64,000 nucleotides of DNA from NCBI GenBank assembly GCA_016699695.1, contig CP065006.1:1922001-1986000 (forward strand). The letters are read 5' to 3'. The translations under genes were made by a program, and so were the position numbers. Shown here one piece after another: positions 16,606-24,917 of this stretch. Each line of letters opens with the position of its first letter. The stretch's first letter is position 1. The DNA is from Bacteroidota bacterium (lineage in GTDB: Bacteria > Bacteroidota > Bacteroidia > Bacteroidales > UBA10428). Below the pieces are notes generated by a model that saw only the letters and a list, made by a program, of their open reading frames with translations, searched no databases and had not been told where the DNA came from.

Positions 16606-16951
16606 GGATGAGTTAAAAAAGTTGCAACTAATTTTTCAAACCCTATCTGATTATAACCGTCTTGGCATATTAAAGTCCATAGCAGACAAGGAATGTGCTG
16701 TTGGAGAGATTGTGAAGGCAACTAATCTCTCGCAACCTCTTGTATCGCATCACCTTAAAATACTGAAAGAAAATGGAATTCTCGAAACTAAAAGAAATGG
16801 TCCTTTTATTTTTTATTACCTGCGAGACAATAAAATACTATATGCTATTAACCTTTTTTTAGAGCTTTTTGAAAATTCAGAAATAAAGCAAAACCCAGGT
16901 TACAGGTTTTGTCCAGATTGGATAATTCACAAATACAATACTAACGAATAG
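16604..16951 (+). CDS. ArsR family winged-helix regulator
   Basis: 115 aa. The winged helix is clear: LSDYNRLGILKSIADKECAV, then VKATNLSQPLVSHHLKILKENGI, a recognition helix typical of ArsR/SmtB, and a wing RNGPFIFYYL. Cys at the classical alpha3 site is not in an ELCVCDL motif, so a metal site cannot be read off; there is a CAVG Cys near residue 31 and a FCPDWI Cys near 105. Divergent from the ABC operon and followed 12 nt later by a Met-rich protein gene with a strong AGGAGG site. Likely controls itself and that gene. Confidence 0.85.
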   Translation: MDELKKLQLIFQTLSDYNRLGILKSIADKECAVGEIVKATNLSQPLVSHHLKILKENGILETKRNGPFIFYYLRDNKILYAINLFLELFENSEIKQNPGYRFCPDWIIHKYNTNE

Positions 16952-16963
16952 GAGGAATGTGCC

Positions 16964-17488
16964 ATGCTTTTTAAAGAAAAACTCATGAACAAAATGATGG
17001 ACAATCAATTCAAAAATATGTCCTCAGATGATAAAAAACAAATGATGGATTCTATGATGGAAAAGTTCTTTTCCAACATGTCGGAAGATGAAAAAAAAGA
17101 AATGATGTCGGGCATGATGCCAAAAATGATGGGACAAATAATGGGCAAAAACCCAATGATGGGCATGATGTCGATGATGATGGGTAAAAAAGGTGATTCA
17201 ACCAATGTAGGTGGTCAAAACACCAAAATTCCAATGGATATGTGCGGCGAAATGATGACTGGGTTTAAAGAAACTGCAAACACTGCAAAGTTTGCTACAC
17301 CTGAACTAAGAGGCCTGTTTGACGAATGGTGTCAGCAAATAGAAACAGAGATATTGGATTTTATAAAAGAAAAAAAATCTATAAAACTAGACGAATTATC
17401 TGCCAAATTTAATCTTTCGGAAGAGAGTCTGAGATATCTGCTTAGCAGATTGGCCAGTAAGAATTTAATTGATTATAGGATTAGATAA
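16964..17488 (+). CDS. Methionine-rich protein with C-terminal helical domain
   Basis: 174 aa. The first 92 residues are packed with Met (MM, MMxxMM and MGxM patterns such as MMGQIMGKNPMMGMMSMMM), alternating with Lys, Asp and Ser, with a single Cys near 94 (MDMCGEMM). The C-terminal 60 residues (LDEWCQQIETEILDFIKE... LSAKFNLSEESLRYLLSRLASK) look like a small winged-helix or helix-turn-helix. The start at 16964 is preceded by a good AGGAGG. Met-rich cytoplasmic segments can bind Cu(I) or soft metals; this and the ArsR neighbour and downstream metal genes suggest a metal buffer or sensor. No described family is recognised. Confidence 0.6.
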   Translation: MLFKEKLMNKMMDNQFKNMSSDDKKQMMDSMMEKFFSNMSEDEKKEMMSGMMPKMMGQIMGKNPMMGMMSMMMGKKGDSTNVGGQNTKIPMDMCGEMMTGFKETANTAKFATPELRGLFDEWCQQIETEILDFIKEKKSIKLDELSAKFNLSEESLRYLLSRLASKNLIDYRIR

Positions 17489-17912
17489 AGACACGCCTAA
17501 TATAACCCAAGCATTATCCAATTTGATTGTAAGCATAGGTTAATTAAGACCATTTCGTAAAACAAAAAATGCAAGACCCTAATTTGGGGATACAAATATT
17601 AAGAAGGTTTGCTTTAGTTATAAAAGCGAGTCTTACTTTGTCAGCTTTGTAATTTGAGATGTGAGCCAATCAACCAAATTTGCCAATGATTATTTGATAC
17701 ATTTATGGTTATTTAAATCATTCCTTTGAAAATCAACCAATCAGAGGCACAGCTAACGCCATACTTAAAAATCTATAGGTTTATTATTCGCCTCTTTTCA
17801 AGCAAGTCACGGACCTTAATTTGTCTTTGGATAATACAATACCAAAAATGATTAACCTGTTTTTAACACGTGCACAAGCATTTATGCCTAAAAAATGAAC
17901 TAATTTTAAATC
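17489..17912. other. 424-bp intergenic region
   Basis: AT-rich, with no open frame of note, no rRNA/tRNA features and no clear hairpin with T-tract. It must contain the promoter of the metal operon at 17913, but I see no good TAnnTTTG box close to it. Confidence 0.3.
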
Positions 17913-18305
17913 ATGAAAAAATGGTTCTCCATCCTGTTTGTTTTTTTCTATTTATCGGTCACCTCGATCGATGCCATTAATTTTCATTTCTGTCATGGCA
18001 AGCTGGTAAATGTTTCTCTCAACATCCCTACAAAGTCTTGTTGCAGCGATCTCGCTACTGTTCATTGTGCTTGTTGCGCCAATGTGCTGGTAGATATTGA
18101 AGTGGATGAGAATCAGCTAACAGCAGGTGCAGCTACAGAGGTAATTTGTAAATTTTCTGTTGCCAGTCAACTAAGTGATGCATTTTTATTTCAACCCGAA
18201 CTGGCAGCTTCCGACAAGACTAAATTTCCAGATCTTTCTCCGCCATTGAGCGTACATCCTCCATTTTATCTTGTTTATCATTCGTTTCTTTTTTACCATT
18301 CTTAA
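17913..18305 (+). CDS. HYC_CC_PP family exported protein
   Basis: 130 aa with a signal peptide (ILFVFFYLSVTSIDA). The conserved cysteine pattern FHFCHGKL, KSCCSD, CACCANV (about 25-55) and the proline-rich tail PPLSVHPPFYL are the signature that names the HYC_CC_PP family of small Bacteroidota periplasmic proteins. They occur upstream of metal-related TonB receptors. This one is the first gene of a three-gene block with an HMA protein and a receptor. The likely role is binding of copper or another soft metal in the periplasm; that is inferred from cysteines and neighbours. Confidence 0.75.
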   Translation: MKKWFSILFVFFYLSVTSIDAINFHFCHGKLVNVSLNIPTKSCCSDLATVHCACCANVLVDIEVDENQLTAGAATEVICKFSVASQLSDAFLFQPELAASDKTKFPDLSPPLSVHPPFYLVYHSFLFYHS

Positions 18306-18364
18306 ACTGTATTTGATTTTTCTGCCGGAAAACATTCAGTTTAATAATTTTAAAATTTACTATC

Positions 18365-18721
18365 ATGAAACGATTGATAATCTTTTTCGACCTGATATTT
18401 CTTTCCTTTATTTTTTCGAGTGGTGTTTTGGCCCAGCAAAGCAATCAAACCGAAGCGAAATTTAGTGTACCGGGTGTATGCGAACAATGCAAAGCCCGCA
18501 TCGAAAATGCAGCCTATATAAAAGGTGTAAAATTTTGCGAGTGGAACATAGACACCCAAACACTCAAAGTAGTTTACAATTCCGATAAGGTATCGTTGGA
18601 AAGTATTCAAAATAGCATTGCTTCAGCCGGGCATAATGCCGGTAACATAGAGGCCGATTCTATTGCCTATAAAAAACTCCCATCGTGCTGCGCTTACCGC
18701 GATGGAGTTCAGGTACATTAA
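18365..18721 (+). CDS. Periplasmic heavy-metal-associated (HMA) protein
   Basis: 118 aa with a signal peptide (IIFFDLIFLSFIFSSGVLAQ). The mature domain is an HMA fold: GVCEQCKARIENAA with the C-x-x-C metal site (about 38-41), then CEWNIDTQTLKVVY and VSLESIQNSIASAGH. A second cysteine motif LPSCCAYR is near the C-terminus. It follows the HYC_CC_PP gene by 59 bp, and its end overlaps the upstream frame of the receptor. Function: capture of copper or related metal in the periplasm for transport. Confidence 0.85.
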   Translation: MKRLIIFFDLIFLSFIFSSGVLAQQSNQTEAKFSVPGVCEQCKARIENAAYIKGVKFCEWNIDTQTLKVVYNSDKVSLESIQNSIASAGHNAGNIEADSIAYKKLPSCCAYRDGVQVH

Positions 18722-18728
18722 ACTCGAC

Positions 18729-20954
18729 ATGAAGCAAACGATTTGTTTGACCTTACTTTTTCTTGTATCTCTTGGAGTTGGAGCGCAGCCAGCCCCGGAA
18801 ATCATTACAGGAAAAGTCTTCGAGTTGGAGCAGGGACAACAGCATCCCCTTTCGGGGGCCAATATTTATTGGGCAGGTACCACGCAAGGTACTATTTCCA
18901 AACCTGATGGCAGCTTTACCATCCAACGAAATACTTCTACCAATCTTTTGGTGGTAAGCTTTTCGGGCTATAAGGCCGACACACTTATAACCGATCAGTT
19001 GAATTATTTCGAAATTTTGCTCGATAACGTTTACGAAATCGAAGGAGTAGAGGTAGTAAAACGAAGCAAAACTACCAGTTTTTCCATGATCGATCCGATA
19101 AAATTTGAAAAAATATCCGAAACAGAACTTCTCAAAGCGGCTTGCTGTAATCTTTCGGAAAGCTTCGAAACCAATGCCTCCGTCGATGTTTCGTTTACTG
19201 ATGCCATCACCGGTACCAAACAAATTCAATTATTGGGACTGGCTGGCCCCTATACTCAGATTACACGGGAAAACATTCCTGATATAAGAGGTTTATCGGC
19301 TATTTATGGCTTGGAGTTTATTCCCGGAACATGGATAGAAAGCATTCAGCTTAACAAAGGAACCGGTTCGGTAATCAATGGGTTCGAAAGCATCGCAGGG
19401 CAGATTAATGTGGAACTTCGCAAACCCGAATCTGCTGAAAAACTCCATTTTAATGCCTATGTTAACCAGGATTCGAGGGTGGAAACCAACCTAAATCTCG
19501 CTCATAAAATTAACGACAAACTTTCTACTGGTCTTTTGTTGCATGCCCGCACCCAGCAAACCCAAATGGATGGCAATGACGATGGTTTTATGGACAAACC
19601 ACTTGGTGAGCAGTTGATTCTGCTTAACCGATGGAATTATGTGACAACAAATCGCTGGGAATCGCAGCTTGGGCTTCGGGCAACTTTTAACCGCAATACA
19701 GGAGGACAGATGGGTTTTCCTGAAAATACTCCTTCCGGTTTATGGGGTCTGAATATGGAAACCAACCGCCTCGAAGGATGGCTGAAAATTGGTAAAGTGT
19801 TCGATAAAAATCCCGCGCAAAGCATCGGAACCCAATTTTCGGGTCTTGTACATGATCATAATTCCACCTTTGGTGAAAAGCATTATGCTGGAAACCAAAA
19901 ATCGCTTTATGCCAATGTAATATTTCAGTCGGTGCAAGATATTTCTCACAGTTATAAAGCTGGGTTCAGTTTTCAGTACGATGGATATGCTGAAACGCTG
20001 GACAGCCTAGACTTTCAGAGGCAGGAATTGGTGCCAGGTATTTTTGCTGAGTACAATTATTCCTTAAATGACCATTTCGACCTGGTTATGGGAATGCGCG
20101 CTGATTACCACAATCTTTATGGAGTATTTTTTACTCCCCGGGTACATATTCGCTATGCCCTGGCTGATCGTTCGGTCATGCGTTTCTCAGGTGGTCGTGG
20201 TCAGCGTACAGCCTCCATTATTGCAGAAAACAATTCTGTATTGGCTTCGTCACGCAGCTTTATCATCCGTCCATCGAAAGAAACTTTACCCTATGGTCTG
20301 GATAAAGAAGTAGCTTGGAATTTTGGAACAAATTTTACCCAGAATTTTAAATTGGGTTACCGCGAAGGAACACTTTCGGCAGATTATTACTATACCCATT
20401 TTACCAGCCAGGTTGTAGTGGATATGGATCAAAGTCCGCAGGAAATTACTTTCTATAACCTGGAAGGTAAATCTTACGCAAGCAGCATGCAGATTCAGCT
20501 CGATTACGAATTGTTGCCACGTTTCGATATACGACTGGCTTACCGTTGGTACGAGCTGCGTACCCAGTATTTGTCGGGTATGTTGCAAAAACCTCTGGTT
20601 TCGCCACACCGGGCCTTTGCCAACCTGGCTTATCGTACCCGTAGTCATTGGAGCTTCGATTATACTGTGCAATGGCAAAGCAGCAAGCGTATACCCTCCA
20701 CCGAATCTAACCCCGAAGCTTATCGTCTCAGTAGCCATTCACCCTCTTTTTTCCTGATGAATGCACAAGTGAGTAAGCAATGGGCTGAAAAATACGATGT
20801 GTATTTAGGGGTAGAAAATATTCTTGGGTTTAAACAACCGAACCCAATACTTGCTTCATCTGACCCTTTTGGCGAGTATTTCGATGCTTCGCTTATCTGG
20901 GGACCCGTTTTTGGTCGTATGGTTTATGCCGGTGTAAGACTTCGTATACCCTAG
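18729..20954 (+). CDS. TonB-dependent receptor, heavy-metal type
   Basis: The frame opens at 18663, but the ATG at 18729 starts the signal peptide (MKQTICLTLLFLVSLGVGAQ), giving 741 aa; this start is 7 nt after the HMA stop. Then a carboxypeptidase-regulatory domain (ITGKVFELEQGQQHPLSGA), a plug with the cysteine signature LLKAACCNLSESFETN seen in metal-linked receptors, LNKGTGSVINGFESIAGQIN, and a beta-barrel ending with a barrel-like strand. The receptor probably imports or senses a metal complex with the two preceding small proteins. Substrate copper versus another metal cannot be decided. Confidence 0.85.
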   Translation: MKQTICLTLLFLVSLGVGAQPAPEIITGKVFELEQGQQHPLSGANIYWAGTTQGTISKPDGSFTIQRNTSTNLLVVSFSGYKADTLITDQLNYFEILLDNVYEIEGVEVVKRSKTTSFSMIDPIKFEKISETELLKAACCNLSESFETNASVDVSFTDAITGTKQIQLLGLAGPYTQITRENIPDIRGLSAIYGLEFIPGTWIESIQLNKGTGSVINGFESIAGQINVELRKPESAEKLHFNAYVNQDSRVETNLNLAHKINDKLSTGLLLHARTQQTQMDGNDDGFMDKPLGEQLILLNRWNYVTTNRWESQLGLRATFNRNTGGQMGFPENTPSGLWGLNMETNRLEGWLKIGKVFDKNPAQSIGTQFSGLVHDHNSTFGEKHYAGNQKSLYANVIFQSVQDISHSYKAGFSFQYDGYAETLDSLDFQRQELVPGIFAEYNYSLNDHFDLVMGMRADYHNLYGVFFTPRVHIRYALADRSVMRFSGGRGQRTASIIAENNSVLASSRSFIIRPSKETLPYGLDKEVAWNFGTNFTQNFKLGYREGTLSADYYYTHFTSQVVVDMDQSPQEITFYNLEGKSYASSMQIQLDYELLPRFDIRLAYRWYELRTQYLSGMLQKPLVSPHRAFANLAYRTRSHWSFDYTVQWQSSKRIPSTESNPEAYRLSSHSPSFFLMNAQVSKQWAEKYDVYLGVENILGFKQPNPILASSDPFGEYFDASLIWGPVFGRMVYAGVRLRIP

Positions 20955-20977
20955 TAATTGAAGGTAGAAAATATATT

Positions 20978-21667
20978 TCAGGCAGATGCAATAGCCAGGT
21001 AAGATACTTTTACTCCAGGTGTGCGCAACAGCTCTTCCATACAAGCCTCAGAGGTAGCCCCAGTGGTAACCACATCGTCCACTACCAGAAGGTGCTTACC
21101 TCTTAACACTTCGGGTCGGGTTACCTGAAAGGCTCCTTCTACATTCAACCAGCGTTCGTAGCGGGTTTTGGCTGTTTGGCTGCGGGTGGCTTTGCAGCGG
21201 ATGACTGCCTCATTTTCAAGAGGTATGTTTAAAATGGTGCTTAAGCCTTTCGCAATCATTTCGCTCTGGTTATAACCTCTTTTACGTTGGCGCGAAACAT
21301 GCAATGGGATTGGAATAATCAAATCGGCAAGGGCATAGGGTGTACCCTGAAGTTTAACACCTGAAATTTTACCCAGCACAATGCCAATTTCGTTTTTCCC
21401 TTTGTATTTTAAATTGTGGATTAGATGCTGCAAAGCACTGCCTTTTTCAAAAAATAATACCGAAGCAGCATTCTCCAAACCAATTCTACCCCAGAATAAA
21501 GATGAAACTGGATTATCGGCAGATTTCCAATAATGTGTAAAAGGCAATTTAGCCAGGCAAGAAGTACAAATCCTGTTTTCGTTGCCGGCTAAAGGGTCGC
21601 CACAAGCATCACAGAGCCCGGGAAACAACAAATTTAAAAATGCCTTAAAGTAGCTTGTTAGGACCAA
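20978..21667 (-). CDS. comF: ComF family phosphoribosyltransferase-like protein
   Basis: 229 aa. N-terminal zinc-ribbon-like cysteines (GLCDACGDPLAG, ICTSC at about 18-37), then a phosphoribosyltransferase fold with the PRPP motif LLVVDDVVTTGATSEAC (about 192-208) and the ComF hallmark RQRKRGYNQSE near residue 130. ComF family proteins are linked to DNA uptake in naturally competent bacteria; in Bacteroidota the role is unproven. It lies 3 nt after the OsmC-like gene on the same strand. Confidence 0.85.
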   Translation of the reverse strand: MVLTSYFKAFLNLLFPGLCDACGDPLAGNENRICTSCLAKLPFTHYWKSADNPVSSLFWGRIGLENAASVLFFEKGSALQHLIHNLKYKGKNEIGIVLGKISGVKLQGTPYALADLIIPIPLHVSRQRKRGYNQSEMIAKGLSTILNIPLENEAVIRCKATRSQTAKTRYERWLNVEGAFQVTRPEVLRGKHLLVVDDVVTTGATSEACMEELLRTPGVKVSYLAIASA

Positions 21668-21670
21668 CTA

Positions 21671-22084
21671 TCAATTTATTTTAATTTCATGTGTTACCTT
21701 GAACGATTTGCGATACATGGCACTCACACCACAATACTTCTCCTGCGACAGGTTGATGGCTTTTTCGAGTTTATCCAAGGGTAAATCGTTACCACCGAAT
21801 TTGTAAACAATGTGCATGTGGGTATAAACTTTCGGATGATCTTCGGTCATTTCGGCCGATACATCTACATCGAAACTGTCGAGCTTAACTTTCATTTTCT
21901 CTAAAATCGACACTACATCCATGCCTGTGCAACCAGCAAGTGCAAGGAGCATAAGTGGTTTAGGCCGTGGTCCTTTTTCATCGCCGCCAGATTCTTTTTT
22001 TGCATCTACTTGAATTGTATGTCCATCAATTTCGGCAGAAAAACTCATTTTTCCTGTCCAGTTTACATTCAGTGTTTCTTTCAT
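21671..22084 (-). CDS. OsmC family peroxiredoxin-like protein
   Basis: The frame opens at 22102, but the ATG at 22084 (MKETLNVNWTG) fits the family better, giving about 137 aa. The two catalytic-type cysteines are in ALAGCTGMDV and EKYCGVSAMY. OsmC/Ohr proteins reduce organic hydroperoxides with a dithiol; the YhfA-like subtype is the nearer match here. Convergent with the heavy-metal receptor operon and cotranscribed with comF. Confidence 0.85.
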   Translation of the reverse strand: MKETLNVNWTGKMSFSAEIDGHTIQVDAKKESGGDEKGPRPKPLMLLALAGCTGMDVVSILEKMKVKLDSFDVDVSAEMTEDHPKVYTHMHIVYKFGGNDLPLDKLEKAINLSQEKYCGVSAMYRKSFKVTHEIKIN

Positions 22085-22102
22085 AATTTTTAGTCTAATC
22101 AT

Positions 22103-22690
22103 TTATTGGATTCCAATCGAGAGAACAAGAAAATTGCTGAAACGTTCATTTCTAAAAAGCACAAAAAGCCTTCACACTTGAATAAGAAGTTGATAAGCAG
22201 TTGTTTTGAAAGATACAAAATTACCTGTGTGATACAGAATAAAAATCAGCAATATTTTATGGAAAGTCAATGAAGCTCCCCGCAGCAAGCTGACGAGGTA
22301 TCTGCAAAGGAATTTATTTTATTCGCCTCAAGAGGCGGGGTATTTACCCGTGCACCCGCTTTCAGTCCCGATGTAACCTATAATCCGCATCTGTATGAAA
22401 GAACGTCAATCAGAGTGCGTCATTGCGAATGAAATGAAGCAATCTTTTATTAGAGCCGATTGCCACTCCGCCTTAGGCGGATAGCATTGACAGCAGACAT
22501 GCGGATTTTAGGGTAAATCGGGATTCGACTATAAAATTTCATTTCGTGAACTCATGAAATTTAAGTCTCACGAATAAAATAATTCGTACTAAACCCTTAT
22601 CTTTCGGCGTTTATGCAAAAAAATTCTTAGGTTTAGCCAAGATTTTTTATCTTTAATACTGCCTATACAAATTTTGAAAACCAATTTGCT
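22103..22690. repeat. 588-bp intergenic region crowded with dispersed repeats
   Basis: Contains CATTGCGAATGAAATGAAGCAATC (inverted ATTGC/GCAAT, 22422-22443), which matches a widespread dispersed bacterial repeat of the form cattgcgag...gaagcaatct. The perfect hairpin TCCGCC-TTA-GGCGGA lies at 22467-22481, and CGCCTC-aa-GAGGCG at about 22323-22336. Such patches are usually decayed mobile repeats. The crp-type gene promoter should be in the last 100 bp; the best -7-like box is TATCTTTA near 22648. Confidence 0.5.
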
Positions 22691-23398
22691 ATGATGAAAT
22701 CTTCGAATGAATCAGTCAATATTCGTCAGTTTTTACATGAAAACACTGTTTTCAAACACCTTACACAAAAAGAACTGGAATTGATACCTGTCGATGAGGA
22801 CCCGGATTTCTATCAACGCAACGAACTTTTATACGAAGAAGGGAGCCGTATCAATGGTTTTTATTGTGTTTTGCGCGGTATTGTTAAGATTTTTAAAACT
22901 GGCTTTGACGGAAAAGATATGATTATTCGCTTTGCCAAACCTGGCGATATCATGGGTTTTCGTTCTACCATCACCGGCGAATTGGCCTGTACATCTACCA
23001 AGGTGATCGAAGATTCGGCGGTGTGTTACATCCCTGGCGATCTGGTGAAATCGTTTGTGCGCAGCAATGGCGATTTTGCCATGGACCTTCTCGAACTAGC
23101 CTGCAAAGAGCTGGGCGAAGCCAACGACTATATTACCGACATTGCCCAAAAAACTGTACGCGAGCGCCTGGCCGAGGTGCTGATACACCTGAAGTGGACT
23201 TTTAACCTCGATAGCGATAATTTCCTGCAAATATCTCTTACACGCGAAGAGCTGGCTAACCTGGTGGGCACTGCCACCGAGTCGGTAATTCGCTTGCTCT
23301 CCGAATTTAAGCAAGACCGACTCATCGAATTGCATGGCCGGAAAATTAAAATTGTAGACGAGGCCAAGCTGATTAAAATAGGAAACATGCATTATTAA
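22691..23398 (+). CDS. Crp/Fnr family transcriptional regulator
   Basis: 235 aa. Cyclic-nucleotide-binding-like beta barrel at about 20-135 (YEEGSRINGFYCVLRGIVKIF, KPGDIMGFRS) and a C-terminal winged helix (LTREELANLVGTATESVIRLL, about 178-198). The E-x-x-x-R effector signature is GTATESVIRLL in the recognition helix. There are no cysteine clusters for an iron-sulfur site, so it is not a classical oxygen sensor. The gene is followed 78 bp later by zupT. Target genes and ligand unknown. Confidence 0.85.
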   Translation: MMKSSNESVNIRQFLHENTVFKHLTQKELELIPVDEDPDFYQRNELLYEEGSRINGFYCVLRGIVKIFKTGFDGKDMIIRFAKPGDIMGFRSTITGELACTSTKVIEDSAVCYIPGDLVKSFVRSNGDFAMDLLELACKELGEANDYITDIAQKTVRERLAEVLIHLKWTFNLDSDNFLQISLTREELANLVGTATESVIRLLSEFKQDRLIELHGRKIKIVDEAKLIKIGNMHY

Positions 23399-23476
23399 TG
23401 TATAGTTTTGTTGCGATAATTTTGGTTGACAGTTGGAGTAGAACCATTTGTCTGCTCCTTTAAGCCTAAAAAGTAT

Positions 23477-24283
23477 ATGGAATTTAAAGAATTACTTTTG
23501 CCTTTCGGTCTTACTTTGTTTGCGGGTTTGGCTACAGGCATTGGAAGCGCCATTGCTTTTTTTGCGAAAACAACCAATACCCGTTTTTTATCCGTAGCCC
23601 TTGGCTTTTCGGCAGGTGTAATGATTTATGTGGCCCTTGTGGAAATTTTTCAGAAAGCACGTACTTCGCTCGAATCGGCCTATGGAGAGCCCATGGGGTA
23701 TTGGATTACAGCACTGGCTTTTTTTGGAGGCATTCTGCTAATTGCTATCATCGATAAAATGGTGCCGAGTTATGAAAACCCCCACGAACTCAAAAAGGTT
23801 GAAGATGTTAACAAGCAGAACTTCGATAAAAAAAAGCTGATGCGCCTGGGCCTTTTTTCAGCTCTGGCTATTGGGATTCACAACTTTCCGGAAGGATTGG
23901 CCACTTTTATTGCTGCCGTGCACGAACCAGCCTATGGTATAGCCATTGCGGTAGCCATTGCCATTCATAACATTCCTGAAGGGATTGCTGTGTCGGTGCC
24001 AGTTTATTATGCTACCGGCGACAAAAAAAAGGCTTTCAGGCTTTCCTTTCTTTCGGGCCTTGCTGAGCCTGTTGGCGCTGCAGTAGGCTACCTGCTTTTA
24101 CTCCCATTTATGAGTGAGGCCCTCTTTGGAATTTTATTTGCCTCGGTTGCCGGTATCATGGTATTTATTTCGCTCGATGAGCTTTTGCCTGCAGCCCGCG
24201 AATATGGACGTCCGCACTGGGCTATTTACGGCCTTATTGCCGGTATGATGATCATGAGTGCCAGCCTGATATTGTTTATTTAA
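23477..24283 (+). CDS. zupT: ZIP family zinc transporter ZupT-like
   Basis: The frame opens at 23426; the ATG at 23477 gives 268 aa, near the usual ZupT length. About eight membrane segments. The ZIP metal motifs HNFPEG (after IGI, about 134-139) and HNIPEG (about 163-168) are intact, as is the ELLPAAREY segment. Imports Zn2+ and possibly other divalent metals across the inner membrane. The following methyltransferase gene starts 4 nt after the stop, so the two are probably cotranscribed. Confidence 0.9.
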   Translation: MEFKELLLPFGLTLFAGLATGIGSAIAFFAKTTNTRFLSVALGFSAGVMIYVALVEIFQKARTSLESAYGEPMGYWITALAFFGGILLIAIIDKMVPSYENPHELKKVEDVNKQNFDKKKLMRLGLFSALAIGIHNFPEGLATFIAAVHEPAYGIAIAVAIAIHNIPEGIAVSVPVYYATGDKKKAFRLSFLSGLAEPVGAAVGYLLLLPFMSEALFGILFASVAGIMVFISLDELLPAAREYGRPHWAIYGLIAGMMIMSASLILFI

Positions 24284-24287
24284 ACCC

Positions 24288-24725
24288 ATGAAATATAATT
24301 TGAGGTCTTGGTTGCATGTAGCGCTTCAAATTGGCATATTCTTTTATCTGTTTATTACTACTCGTTTTTACTGGCATCTGCTTTCCCTGCTTTTTATGGC
24401 AGCTGGTTTTGTACTTGCTGTTTGGGCTATTTACCAGTTTCGAAAAGGTGTTCTTACTGCTTTTCCTGATCCTATGCCCGGGATTTCGCTTATCTTGAGC
24501 GGGCCTTACAGTAAAATTCGTCATCCGATGTACAGCTCTCTTTTTATGGGATTGACGGGCTTGCTATTATTGGACTTTAGCTGGTGGCGAATAGTTATTG
24601 CTGTTTTTTTTACTGTGAACCAGGTTTTGAAACTTCTTTACGAAGAAAAAATGCTGTTGCAACGAATGCCCGAGTATCAAAAATACATGCAAAACACCTG
24701 GCGACTCTTTCCATTTATTTACTAG
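24288..24725 (+). CDS. Isoprenylcysteine carboxyl methyltransferase-like membrane protein
   Basis: 145 aa, four membrane segments. The core GPYSKIRHPMYSSL (about 70-83) and the late YEEKMLLQRMPEYQKYM...WRLFPFIY are the SAM-binding elements of the ICMT/PEMT (methyltransferase) superfamily. Bacterial members modify various substrates. 4 nt after zupT. Confidence 0.8.
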   Translation: MKYNLRSWLHVALQIGIFFYLFITTRFYWHLLSLLFMAAGFVLAVWAIYQFRKGVLTAFPDPMPGISLILSGPYSKIRHPMYSSLFMGLTGLLLLDFSWWRIVIAVFFTVNQVLKLLYEEKMLLQRMPEYQKYMQNTWRLFPFIY

Positions 24726-24790
24726 ACTGCCCATGAACCGGGCGTAAATACTTTATTTTTAAATAAATATAGATATTAGTAAAAAAGCAT

Positions 24791-24798
24791 TACCTTTG
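24791..24798 (+). promoter_or_regulatory. Bacteroidota -7 box for the DEAD-box helicase gene
   Basis: TACCTTTG matches TAnnTTTG. No good -33 TTG was found 19-21 bp upstream. It would leave a 5' leader of about 110 nt before the ATG at 24918, long enough for post-transcriptional control of this cold-shock-type gene. Confidence 0.45.
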
Positions 24799-24917
24799 TG
24801 CCGATTTAAAAACCCTTCCATTATTTTAATCCTCACATCAAGTAATTAGAATTATAAATTTGGGTCCCGTTAAAAGTCCGGCGTGGAGTTTTTTCAGGAT
24901 CTGATTAAACTATTAGT

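Noticed and set aside
17052..17234. Minus-strand open frames opposite the Met-rich gene
   Set aside because: The repeated ATG codons of the Met-rich gene give CAT/IIGFLP-like reading on the other strand; a composition artefact.
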